This document shows, piece by piece, positions 1 to 10,523 of a DNA stretch of 64,000 nucleotides. The translations under genes and the position numbers were made by a program. The DNA is from Epinephelus fuscoguttatus (taxonomy: Eukaryota; Chordata; Actinopteri; Perciformes; Serranidae). The notes beneath the pieces are model-generated. The model did not search any database, had not been told where the DNA came from, and saw only the letters and a list, made by a program, of their open reading frames with translations. Position 1 is the stretch's first letter. Each line of letters starts with the position of its first letter. The stretch is from contig NC_064773.1 in NCBI RefSeq assembly GCF_011397635.1, positions 31,753,449 through 31,817,448 of the forward strand, given 5' to 3'.

Positions 1-274
1 ACACAACGTGATTGCTCTTGGTGAGTGCGCTGTGCGAGTGATTAGCATCATTAAGCTGCATTCATAACAACACACACTTAACCTCACGAGATGCATACAA
101 CTGGATGGTTTTAAAATAACGTGACCTTGGATGAGCAGCTGAATAAACAGGTCTTTCTTCTGTTTCCACGGTAACCATTCAGTGGAGAGAAAAACACATG
201 AGTGATTTTGTATAGCTTTTAGCTGCACTACTCTAATCATTTTATTCTAATAGCAACTGTCAGGCCAATGGGAG

Positions 275-305
<31 letters not shown>

Positions 306-1120
306 TCTAAACTAAACAGGATGATGAAGTACTAATTCCAAATATTGAGGAGAGAGATGTCATCGTTCAGATGAGACAGTCACTCTGCTGGTCTCTCTCT
401 CCAGCACTGAGGCAGGAGATGAACTGATAGCAAAGGCTTGATTCACAGTACAACCCCAAAGACAAACTGCTCTGACAGCATTGGTGTGAACAAACAAAAC
501 CTACAACAGTGAAAAAAACAACTGACTTTGAGATGATTCTGCATCGAATTTAGCTCACTCTGTGTGAGGTCCTCTCTTACTAAAGCAACAGTTATTTGAG
601 GAAAAGAACTTTTCGTTATATTTGCTGAAACTATCACAATATCCACATATTACATGAGATTATATGAGACAGATGGTTTGTGGAAAAAAATCATGTGTTA
701 TTGGCATTTGCTAGAATGTTTTAGAAAGTGTGCACCGGCTGGTGGATAGTGCTTGGTTTTGGTTTGAATGTATTCGACATGTTGGCCTGGTTACAAATTT
801 TCTTACGGGCCAAATGCCATGTTTTTTCGTGTCCTAAAATTCATTGTTTTTAATGGCAGAGCTGCCAGAGCTTTACATCTGTCCCACAGACAATAGGCTG
901 ACACACAAACAGCACCTGGGAGAAAAATCAACCCTGCACTCAGGATTTCAGGTAAGTAGGCTATATCATATGGCGCTTGATAGATGCAACCTGCCACAGC
1001 GCTCTTAAAGCTGGCACAGATAATGCACAAGAGTAGCACCCACTGCCCAACCTCAAGTTTTCCAGGCGGTTAACGATGCAGCATGTTTACACCCCCTTAT
1101 TTTACAGCTAAACAGTACAC
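1..1120. other. Gene-free flank
   Basis: No supported gene. The only distinct structure is the CTG/GCT microsatellite listed separately. The open frames here are short, lack domain-like composition and are not flanked by convincing splice signals. Confidence 0.6.
275..302. repeat. (GCT)n microsatellite
   Basis: About nine uninterrupted GCT/CTG triplets. It lies in non-coding DNA with no open frame reading it as polyGln, polyLeu or polyAla in a gene-like context. Confidence 0.95.
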
Positions 1121-1709
1121 TAATGCTACGTTCCAGGCAAGTTTCTGAGCCCTTAAGTCACCACTTCAAGTCACGACTCACGACTTCACACCGTTCTAGG
1201 CAAGTCACGCCAAACTGTCTAAGCAACATGGCGGACCATGCGGGGTTTATGTTTATTTATGATCACTTCCATCGCCAAAGGTGCTGGTTCCTTGCTCATT
1301 TGAGCTAAACGGAGGAGGAGAAACGGCGCAAAAGGTCACAGATGCTATTATACTTTTTATTTTACGTTATGTGTGTTGGGAAACGTATTTTGTTTTGATT
1401 TGTTCTTGCACTGGAAACTAGCTGTTAAAGCAGCTGTCAATAATGCGTTAACATTAGGATTATTTTTGTCTATTTTTCACCGTGTATCACTTGCATCAAC
1501 ACCGCATCAATGGGGCTGCCATTGTTGTTTAGAGGAGTAAGGTAATTGGTTTAGAGAGCTGTGTGATATCAGAAAGCGTAACTGGGAGTACATCGATCTG
1601 GTACGAGTTCACAGGTGGTAAGTTACGGGTTTGACTGCCGTTCCAGTGCACTTTCACGGGTAGAAGGTTGTAAAAACACGAGTTACGGGTTGCCTGGAAC
1701 GCGCCACTA
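1121..1709. mobile_element. Short inverted-repeat DNA element (MITE-like)
   Basis: The two ends carry inverted copies of a roughly 20-bp terminus whose core CGTTCCAGGCAA is perfect (1129-1140 and the reverse complement at 1690-1701). The outer 8 bp are only partly conserved. No transposase is encoded, and no unambiguous target duplication could be defined (the flanks read ...acac and atat...), so the superfamily is left open. The length of about 590 bp and lack of coding capacity fit a non-autonomous DNA transposon. Confidence 0.6.
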
Positions 1710-4700
1710 AATATGTGAACACTTTTGAAATGAGAAATAGGCAGTGCAGTCATAGAATCTTGATTCATATTTGACAGTTTGACCACAGTTCAAGACATAA
1801 TTGACAGCTGCATTAGAGACTCCTTAGCTCTGATTGGTTGTTTTTTATTCAAATGTGGTGGATTTTTGCAAATGCTATTAAAAGCCCTTTGAGGGCAGGA
1901 CGATTCATGTCTATCTAATGTATTACTTTAGGAATTTCATTTCACTAAATATGAAAGAAAGTTATATTTGTAAAACTTACCTAGTATAACTTTAACCAAA
2001 ACATTATCTAGATCTAGAATCGGGGCAACTCCAAACTCTCACTCACTCCAAACTCTCGCTACTCTGGGTAGTATCCTGATCTATTGGTATGTGTCTCAGG
2101 CCTGTGCATCAATGACTGGGTTTCCATCTGCTTTTACATTTTGCACATACTGTACAGACACATGAAAAGCAGACAAAGTATTGCAAAAAGTCACCGAATT
2201 GGTAAAAACAAACTGCCAGAAAAAAGTGCAATAGAAACAGACTTTGGGAATAAATTATGACATACATGAAGCATGTGACTTAAAGGTCCAGTGTGTACAA
2301 TTTAGATGCATCTGGTGGTCAGTTTGCAGATTACAACCAACTGAAACTTCTGTGTGCTAAAATAACTACAGTGGCCAACAATGCATGACGTTTATATGTC
2401 ATGAGGCTAAAAATAGCAAAAAAATAAATAAATAAATCAAACATCACATCTGTGCAAAGCGATAGGGAAACTCTAAATTTCTTCAAATAATACATAAAAC
2501 AAACAGATGTGTCATATTTCCATCATGTTATCCATGAGGGTACAATGGTTTGAGCTTTGACTGGAGTTCTTTTAATGACCTCATCTCATCACGTCCTCTT
2601 CTTCTGGAGTCATTTAATGTTGCCTGACTAGAAAGTTAGTGCCACCAACGGTTCATGTCTATGTACCAACTACTAATAGAGTCTGCCAGAGATGATGTTT
2701 TTCTGTAGGCTCCGTCGTCAAAAAGCCTATGGGATTTTTCTATTGGATTTTGAATTATTACCAAAAATAACATGCAAAGTCTATTACAAACAGTTGCAGT
2801 TTTGTTGTGAAACAGTTGCAGTTTGGTTAGGTTTAGGAAATGAAAAACGGTCTGTAGTGTTCACAGCTCCACCTTTTAGTAGCTGATCTGTGTGCTAGGT
2901 ACCCCAACAGAGGGAGGACCAAAAATGGGGACTGTAAGGAATGGTTCTATTGATATCGTCCAGAGCTTATCACAGAGGAAACAGGAAAAAGCCTATTGAA
3001 CTGTACTGTACCATACTGCTCAGTGGAAACAGGGCTTTAAGGTTAAATGTCAGTAAGTCGGTCTGCACTTCTCCATGAATCCTTCTCCTTCAGCTTATTA
3101 AAGTCATTTCAAGGCAGCAGGACATGTGTTGATAAATCTGCAGCCTCAGAAGGCAACGCCATTAGTAATGTTTCCTCTATCAAACATTAACGACTTTTTA
3201 AAATGACTGAATTAAATTATCATACAAATCTGGTAATTATCGTATACATCAGCACTCATAATAATTGCAGACAGAGAGTATGTATTATTAAATGCATAGA
3301 GGAAGGCATATTGCTGCTCTAATGACTGTGCTGTTGTCTCTCCATTAGGGTTTGGGTTAACCACCATTAGGATTAGACAAATTAGCCTTAAGCCTCCGAA
3401 AAAGCCCACGTCTAACTGAAATTAGGTTTCTTCCAGACTGGGTGTCTGATTTTTGAATTTCAGACTGCTGGGTTAGGTTTTGTTTTGGATCAGTTGCAAA
3501 ATGTTGGACCTGTTAGTCTGCTTTTTCATTTGAAGATGCATTTAAAGTAATAAAAGTGTTAGAAATCCTCTTTGGAAAATATGCTGTTGGATTAACAAAC
3601 AGAGTTAGCTAGCCAGCGTGAAATGAAGTTCAGCAGTAAATATATATGGAAATCAGCTCATGTGTGACTCAGCTAGTTAATAGCTCAAAGTGCCAATCAC
3701 AAGGTTCTGTGCTCATTTGTGTCAGTGTTTCTGAACCAACAGAAAGTTAATTACCAACTCTAGAGCTAGCTTCTGCTGGGCTTCTGTTGCCTTCCAGATG
3801 ACAGCTTCCACTCCGTCCTCACAGTCTCCAGACAGCCATCATTTAAGCTACATTACATTGCATTATGCACATAATCAATTTGCTTGGTCCCCCTAAATCC
3901 TCGTCCTGGGAGTCAATCATTAATTGCTTTTCCAAGCTCTCAAATAGATAACAGGCACAGACGGTTGAGAGCAGAGGAAGCACAGTCTCACAGTAATGAC
4001 CCTCTTCAATGCAAACAGTCACATATGCCCCACTCCAGCCCAATGTAACTTCCTGTTTCCCCCAGTGTCTCTGAAGCTGATATTTCTCCCACACCAAACA
4101 CTCAGGACAGCAGCCAGAGCAATTTAAAAGCTGGCAGAGCTGCCTTGCAGTAGACTGATGGGAGTTATTGGGCCATGTCACTGAGAAAAGAGATACCTGT
4201 CAGTCTACTGGAGGGACAGCCAATTTATTCCCAAAACACACCCATAACATGGGGGTGTAATAGGGACATGGCAGGCTGGCATGCTGGGAAACTTTCCTCA
4301 GCAGATTAGGACCCTGATATATGTTACTGTCAGCATCCCTCATGAATGGCATTTAAGAAACTTGGAGAGAAATAGAGTATAGAACTACAGCGACTGGGGT
4401 TGAGCCAAGTATTCAGATAAAAGGAGTATCCCCTACAGAAAATGTACTTTTTATGACTACAAGTATCAATCGAGTAAAATGTGTCAATATCTGTACTGGT
4501 GAACAAGGAAGATCCTTATTTGGGTAGCTGTGTTCAATCTCTTACTCTTATGATCAAAACAGATCTGAAGCTCAATCCTAAGATTGTTCTGTCAGTAGTT
4601 TTCCAACAAATAATAAATATAGCAACTTCTCATCAACTTCAGGCTTAAAATAACAACTTCTGGTTGAGTGCCACACATTTCCAGTTTAGGCCACACCCAC

Positions 4701-4954
4701 ATCTGGTTCAAACTCATCCCGTTCTGAGTACATTTACAGATAATTTAGTTGGTTGAACAGATAATGGTGTACTTGCTCATCCCAAATAGGAACTGCCATG
4801 TTAGTATTTATTTCTGTTAATTGTCTCTTCAAACTAACAGTAGGCATTTGCAGACCAAAGAACCTTAAAAACAAGGTTCTTACAACTATGAGAAAGGTTC
4901 TCTGGTCCGAAAACACTTTATCATCTTGTAGGTGTAAGTAGTGTGAGGTTCCAA
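1710..4954. other. Gene-free region with old repeats
   Basis: No supported gene. At 2119-2255 a segment opens with GGGTTTCCAT and closes with a near-complement ATAGAAAC, so it may be an old inverted-repeat element. The stretch at 2284-2420 looks like an AT-rich interspersed repeat. The 112-codon minus frame at 3843-4181 has no recognisable domain and no splice context. Confidence 0.45.
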
Positions 4955-5486
4955 CAGACGTAGGTGGTTTAAATAAGTTTCAAGTCTTGGCTATCAAGGT
5001 CACGACCAGCAAGTCCCAAGTCTAAACCACAAAGTCCCAAGTCATGTCTCAAGTTTGGACCAAGAATGATAAAGTCAAGTCCCACATCTAGACCAACGCG
5101 TCCTGTGTCCAGACAAACAAGTCCCAAGCTAAGTTCTATACAGACCAAAAAGCTCCAAGTCAAGTCCCAAATGTAGTCCAAGTCTGTCTGCTGATTTGCA
5201 CTGACAAACACACCTTAACCTCCTGCTCAGGATTGGCTGCTGATTTAATAAAGACCTGTTGTCAGGAAAATATAAAGTTGATTCTTTGTATACTTTCTGA
5301 TCATTTAAAATCTTAAGCATTGGGAGGATATGAAGTCATTCCAAGTCTAAAGTCCAAGTGAAATCACAGGTGATAAATGTTTAAGACAAAGTCAAGGTGA
5401 AAGTCTTCTTTAAGCCAAGTATAGTCTTTAGCTTTGTGGCAAGCCTGGGTCCAACTCATGTGATTCAAGTCCTTTGCCCAAATCTG
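4955..5486. mobile_element. Non-autonomous hAT element
   Basis: A 532-bp segment begins CAGACGTAGG and ends with the reverse complement of CAGATTTGGG. Its interior is dense in AAGTC/GACTT pentamers. Termini and subterminal repeats resemble those of the large hAT at 14863-22402 (CAGACATAGGGG / CAGAGATGGGGG with AAGTC repeats), so that element, or a relative, may have mobilised it. The flanks share GTTC (gttccaa before, gttctac after), a decayed 8-bp target duplication at best. No protein is encoded. Confidence 0.6.
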
Positions 5487-6155
5487 GTTCTACTTGCAAC
5501 TGGGGAAAAGCCCAGATATGCCAAGCTTTGACATTAATTAATCTTTATCAAACCTTTTCTCTCTCCTCCCTCTTTTTTTTGAGTAATGTGAAGAACATCC
5601 AGGCAATAGGCTCCTTATTTCATTAGCCAGCACTAAGCAGCAACTTTTACCAGATGAAATAACAGACATCCCAGACGGCAGACAGCTGTAGATAATTAAC
5701 ACTAATGCCTTGAGTAACTTGAAGAGAGGCCAAAATGAAACTTTTGGCTGCTGTCTGGTTAATGTGCTCTGGGTAGCATGTAGAAAAGTTGAAATGCTAT
5801 AATTTAATGTACTTTTCTACTCAAAAATCTTCCCTTAACCCATTTGTGTGTATGGCCCTTTAAGGCCAGAGTCCACATTTGTGCGTATTTCAGCTGTCAC
5901 GTCATTTCTCAAGGCATTTAACTAATTTTAAGCAACATCATTGGCTGAAACCCATGTGGGTCAGTGCCAGGGATGTCCATATATGGTCAGTCATTTTTTA
6001 ATTTTTTTTTTTTAGGTCACGTGACTGCTTAGTGATTGGTCAAAATACACTAGCTCGTGTTCAGCTTGTGACGTTAGTTTTGATCTGTGTCGCCACGGGA
6101 AAAGAAATTTGAAGTTACTGTATGTGGAAAAGTTTTCTGTGGAGAGTAATCTAAC

Positions 6156-8277
6156 ATGGCTAGAAGCAGTGAGGGGAGCAATATAGAGGTGGAATTGGAA
6201 AAGGAAAATTCAGATTCTGACGACGTGCCTGCTGATCCCATCAGAAGAGATCAGTGGATGAGTATGTTGCTTGAGGATGAGGAAGATGATCTGGTTGGCG
6301 ATGAGTTGTGCGGCTTCCAGAACGAGTGGACCAGGGAACCGGAGGAGTTTGTATCCCAGGTGAAGACACAGTACAACAGACTTCCAGGGTTGAAAATAAC
6401 ATTGCCCGAGTCGGTAACCCCTAGCGCAGTGTTCTCCCGTTTTTTCACCGAGGAGCTCTGGATGCGACTTGTCACTGAGACGAACCAGTATGCGGAGCAA
6501 ACGCGCAGCGCGACCCCCATGTCACCAAGCGGCAAGTGGTCTCCAGTTACCCTGGAAGAGATGAAATGCTTTATTGGATTGTGCCTTACCATGGGGATCC
6601 TGAAGCTACCTTCCAGGAGAGATTATTGGCGACAGAAAAAGTGGCTTTTTCAAGCAAGGTTACCCGAGGTCATGGCAAGGGACTGGTTCACGATGATCTG
6701 GAGGTAAGCCTCATACCAGCTACTACTACTACTAACGTTACTACTACTAGTACTACGAGTACTACTACTACTACTACTACTACTACTAATAATAATAATA
6801 ATAATAATAATTTATTGAGTGCCAAGATAATACATGATTGATAATTTCTACTTTTATCATGTCTAAGGTAAATGATCATGATTGATTATAACAGCAATAA
6901 TAAATAGCCTATATAAATAAAGATATACATAAATACAAATGACAATGATAGCACATGATTGATGTAGATAATTAGGATGTCTGATGATCATGATTATTGA
7001 TGATAATAGCAGCAGCAACAATGAATAAATACAAATGCTTGATAGCGCATGATACTAGAAACAACAGTAATAATAATTATGAAGTTCAAATGTGTCCTAA
7101 TGACAGTGCATTTTCAGATACCTCCACCTGCAAGATAACACTGACACGAGTGTGGACCACTCAGACAAGCTGTGGAAGGTGAGGGGCTTCCTGGAGTACC
7201 TGACTAGGCGCTTTCAAGAGGTTTATGAAGTGGATGGCCATGCCACTGTGGACGAGTCCATGGTCAAGTTCAAGGGGAGACTGGCCTTCCGACAATACCT
7301 CCCCCTGAAACCCATCAAGTGGGGCATCAAGATGTGGGTGATGGCAGAGAGCTCCACTGGCTACTGCACCAACTTCCAGGTCTACAGTGGACATGAGGGG
7401 CCTGCAGAAAAAGGCCTTGCCCACCGTGTCGTCATGGACCTCACAAGACCTTACTATGGCTCACACCTGTCCGTTTATATGGACAATTTTTACTCAGGTA
7501 AAAGTTTATCATATTGCACTTTACTATTTTCTACATGGCACTTTATATTACATATTAGCTTATGCACTGTCTTGTCTTGTGTTGCACCTGTCCTGATGTC
7601 CTAGTAAAGATTCTGACTCTGATTCAGGTGTGGAGCTATACGAGGAGATGAAGCTGAAGGGCCTGGATGCCTGTGGCACCATTCGAGCCGGCAGAAAGGG
7701 ACTCCCTCCCAAACCATCTGTCCTACCAAAGCCTGAATACCAGGTGGCCCAGAAGGACAACCTCACCTTCTGTGCGTGGCAGGACACCAAGGTCGTCATG
7801 GTGCTCTCCAACCACCACGATCCCACGGCGACAGGGAAGGTGCACAGAAGAAAGCACATGAAGGGGGTAGACCTGCTCGACCAGATGGTGGGCTACTACC
7901 TGTTCAACCACAGGTCCAAAAAGTGGTGGCGTCGAATCTTCTTCTTCTCCCTGATGGTCAGCTGCTACAACTCCTACGTGGTGGGAAGGAGTGCAGGTTG
8001 GAAGGCTGGAAGTGGATACAAGGACTGGGTGGAGGACCTGGCCATGGAGCTCGTCACGGACGTCCGTGTGAAGAGCGCAGCACAGCATGCCTCTAGGCCA
8101 GCTGGAGCCGTCCATAATGTGCAGGTCATCTTTGAGAAAAGGAAGGTCTGCTCAGTGTGCTCTCAGAAGCCTGGCCGTGCTGGTGCAACACTGTATGGAT
8201 GCCGACAGTGCAATGTGCCCCTGCACCCCAAGTGCCTCCCTGAACACCGCAACAGCTGCTTTGGCCTGGAGATTTGA
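6156..8277 (+). CDS. piggyBac transposase (PGBD4-like), three exons, apparently intact
   Basis: Cut-and-paste transposase that would bind its own termini and integrate at TTAA. Exons by eye: 6156-6703, 7118-7497, 7628-8277. Both introns are GT-AG (GTAAGC...TTTTCAG; GTAAAA...TTCAG), and joining the exons keeps one frame of 525 codons. The N-terminus is acidic. The DDE_Tnp_1_7 core has catalytic-type aspartates at about D228 (TVDES), D305 (YMDNFYSG) and D391/D394 (GVDLLDQ). The C-terminal 45 residues hold paired cysteines and histidines (CSVC, CRQC, HPKC, H...C), the zinc-binding cysteine-rich domain that contacts the termini in this family. Intron 1 has expanded ACT and AAT microsatellites. 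Length is near the family norm. The start is the first ATG after the terminus in frame. Activity is inference only. Confidence 0.9.
6721..6811. repeat. (ACT)n/(AAT)n microsatellite in piggyBac intron 1
   Basis: Imperfect ACT triplets run into AAT triplets just after the 5' splice site at 6704. Translated in other frames they give poly-Thr, poly-Asn or poly-Val artefacts. Confidence 0.9.
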
Positions 8278-8314
8278 GCAACAAACACACACTGGGACAC
8301 AAGCACACACGCAT

Positions 8315-8345
8315 GCACTCACTCACTCACTCACTCACTCACTCA
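8315..8345. repeat. (CACT)n microsatellite
   Basis: About seven CACT units in the 3' non-coding part of the piggyBac element. Confidence 0.85.
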
Positions 8346-8820
8346 CACATTACACATTATGATGGCTTTTATTTATTTTGAAGTTCTGGAAGGGACTTGA
8401 GAGTTGACACTATGAAGTTGTTTTATCAGTTTTATATTTTATATAGTTCAGTCACTCAGTTATCCCACACTTGACATGTCTAGAGATCTCCACTAGGGGG
8501 CTCTCTTTCATTGTTCTCACATATCAGTTTATCTTTTATACATAAAAAATGTGGAAAAACTTTTTTTTTCATTATTATTCAAGATTTTTGTTGTTTATTA
8601 TGAACTAGTTTAATTTTATTGTAAAGAAGTAATTTTAAAGTATTTGTTAATAAAAGACACACTTGTAAGCTCTCCGCTGTTTTTTATTTCATATTTTTAT
8701 CTACAACAGAGCCTGAGAAAAGAATATTTAGTAGGCGATGGCAATTCTTTTACATTTTTCATAAAATGCTCAGGCTATAGAGTGCATTTTCAGCAGGCGT
8801 TTTAGGTCTAAATGGGTTAA

Positions 8821-10218
8821 AAATCATTGTCAGAGCACCTACATAACACATAAAAGACACAGATACTGATTCTCAGGAGGAAGAGGGCTAAGTATGAGGT
8901 CTGGTAGGGGAATACCCATACAGGTGATGGAGGTCTCAGTGTGAGGCCATCAAAGTCAGCTGCAGAAGCTTCACAAGCCAGTCACTCTGCAGGGCACTCA
9001 AGATCCTTGGGATTAGGGGGCTGCAAAGCAAGAGCTTTAAGGAAGATCTCAGATATGTCAGATAAGGGATTTAGATGAGTGTTCATCAAGTAGGTAATAC
9101 GTGGACCAGACAGCCTACTTGAATACAAGCCAGGGCCCTGTGTGGGTTGACTAAGGGGGGGGGGGGGGGTTTGTTTCTCCATCATGAGTGGATTTAGCTG
9201 CTTCCTCATTTTGTTATGTGGAATAATAACTGAATTACCGAGATCCCTGGATATCTCTGCATTTTTATTTACAGCTGGGGAGAGAGTTTTAGCTTTATCT
9301 ACGGCTAGCTGTGGCTATCTCTTCAGATAGCTTTCACTTGATATATCTCACTTGCATTAGCTGTCTAACTGGCTAGTCCTCTATGGCATAGAGTGCTGTC
9401 AATTTTACAAATTGAAATCTCACAGTTAATCTTTTATGCATATCATATCAATATTCTAAGTTTATTGACCTAATAGTTGTGACTCAGAACATCCAGTATT
9501 TAAAGAACTCTTATGGAGAAACCTCTGCTCATTGGGAAAGCTCCAAACTGACTGAAATGACCTGTATCTGGCAGACATCATCACTTTCACTTTTCCACTG
9601 AAACACATCTTTTAGAAATACAAAGGAGATTCAGCCATCCCTCAATTTCTTGCTGCAGGAGTAGAATATTCACAAACCAGGCACTTTGCCTGATTTCTAT
9701 CAGCCCAAAGACTCCATAAAAAGATTTGAGTTTGACAGTAATACAGGTGTGTTATGTAAAATTATACAGATCTCACAGACAGCGCTTATACACAGGGCCT
9801 CAGAGGGTTAGCACCGGATTATGTTTGATGTCTGTTAGATGACAAGAAAAGACTTCTCTATAAATGTTCCACTTATTTTGGCAGTGTAAAAAACTTCCCT
9901 TGTCTAAGACTTCTGATTTATGTTGATGCTGAGTGCAGGACAGTGTCTTACAGTTATGCATGTTTTTTAAAGAATAAATGTATTTGAAAACTTCTTTGGG
10001 GTGTCCTCTCCTTCTTATTGATTCTTCTTAACATATTACTTTGACTAAAATGTTTGCCACTGAGATCCTGGAAAAGTCTTTAGGAAAAGAAAAAAAGATG
10101 TCATTGGCTTCATTAGTATTGGCTAGCCTAAAAGCTCTTTTTCGCTCTCAGAGACCCACTAAATAAAACTGAGTATTCATAATTACCATCACAACCAAAC
10201 TCAACAGCGTAGTATTCT
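8821..10218. other. Gene-free spacer between transposons
   Basis: No supported gene or element boundary. A G-run (about 9157-9169) is the only sequence oddity. Short frames have no domain features. Confidence 0.55.
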
Positions 10219-10523
10219 GGGGCTGGTTGCACCAACTGGTCTTTACTACACCTGGTCTTAACTCCTAAGACGGTCTTTGTTAAGACCAGTCTTAAGGAGT
10301 GGACTTAAGCCGGTTGCACCAACAGGGCTTACGCCTGGTCTTAGCTACGCCGGTTTTAGCTGTGCGCGTCCATGTGAATGCCCCCTGGAATGCCGCACCC
10401 GGCCTGCCAAGAGGAGCGCGGTGACGTCAAATGACGCGCCGCGGATTCACCCTGCGAGCTTGACAGTTGACAGTTGACAGCCCGTTTAATCTGTGTTGAC
10501 AGTTAATTTAATTTGAAGAAAAC

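Larger units (their letters stand above)
5835..8820 (+). mobile_element. Complete piggyBac-family transposon
   Basis: The element is framed by TTAA (5835-5838 and 8817-8820), the obligate piggyBac target duplication. Immediately inside, the ends read CCCATTT and its exact reverse complement AAATGGG, giving an 11-bp inverted terminus including TTAA. Beyond this the termini diverge. Between them lies one gene on the + strand (6156-8277) with about 320 bp of 5' and 540 bp of 3' non-coding DNA. The 3' region has AATAAA-like signals (8650) and a (CACT)n run. Nothing in the ends or frame shows obvious decay, so this copy looks young. Confidence 0.92.

Noticed and set aside
6688-6879. Poly-Val/poly-Leu and poly-Thr/Asn open frames
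   Set aside because: Artefacts of translating the ACT/AAT microsatellite.
7723-8115. 130-codon minus frame inside the piggyBac gene
   Set aside because: It is the antisense shadow of exon 3, which carries clear transposase motifs.
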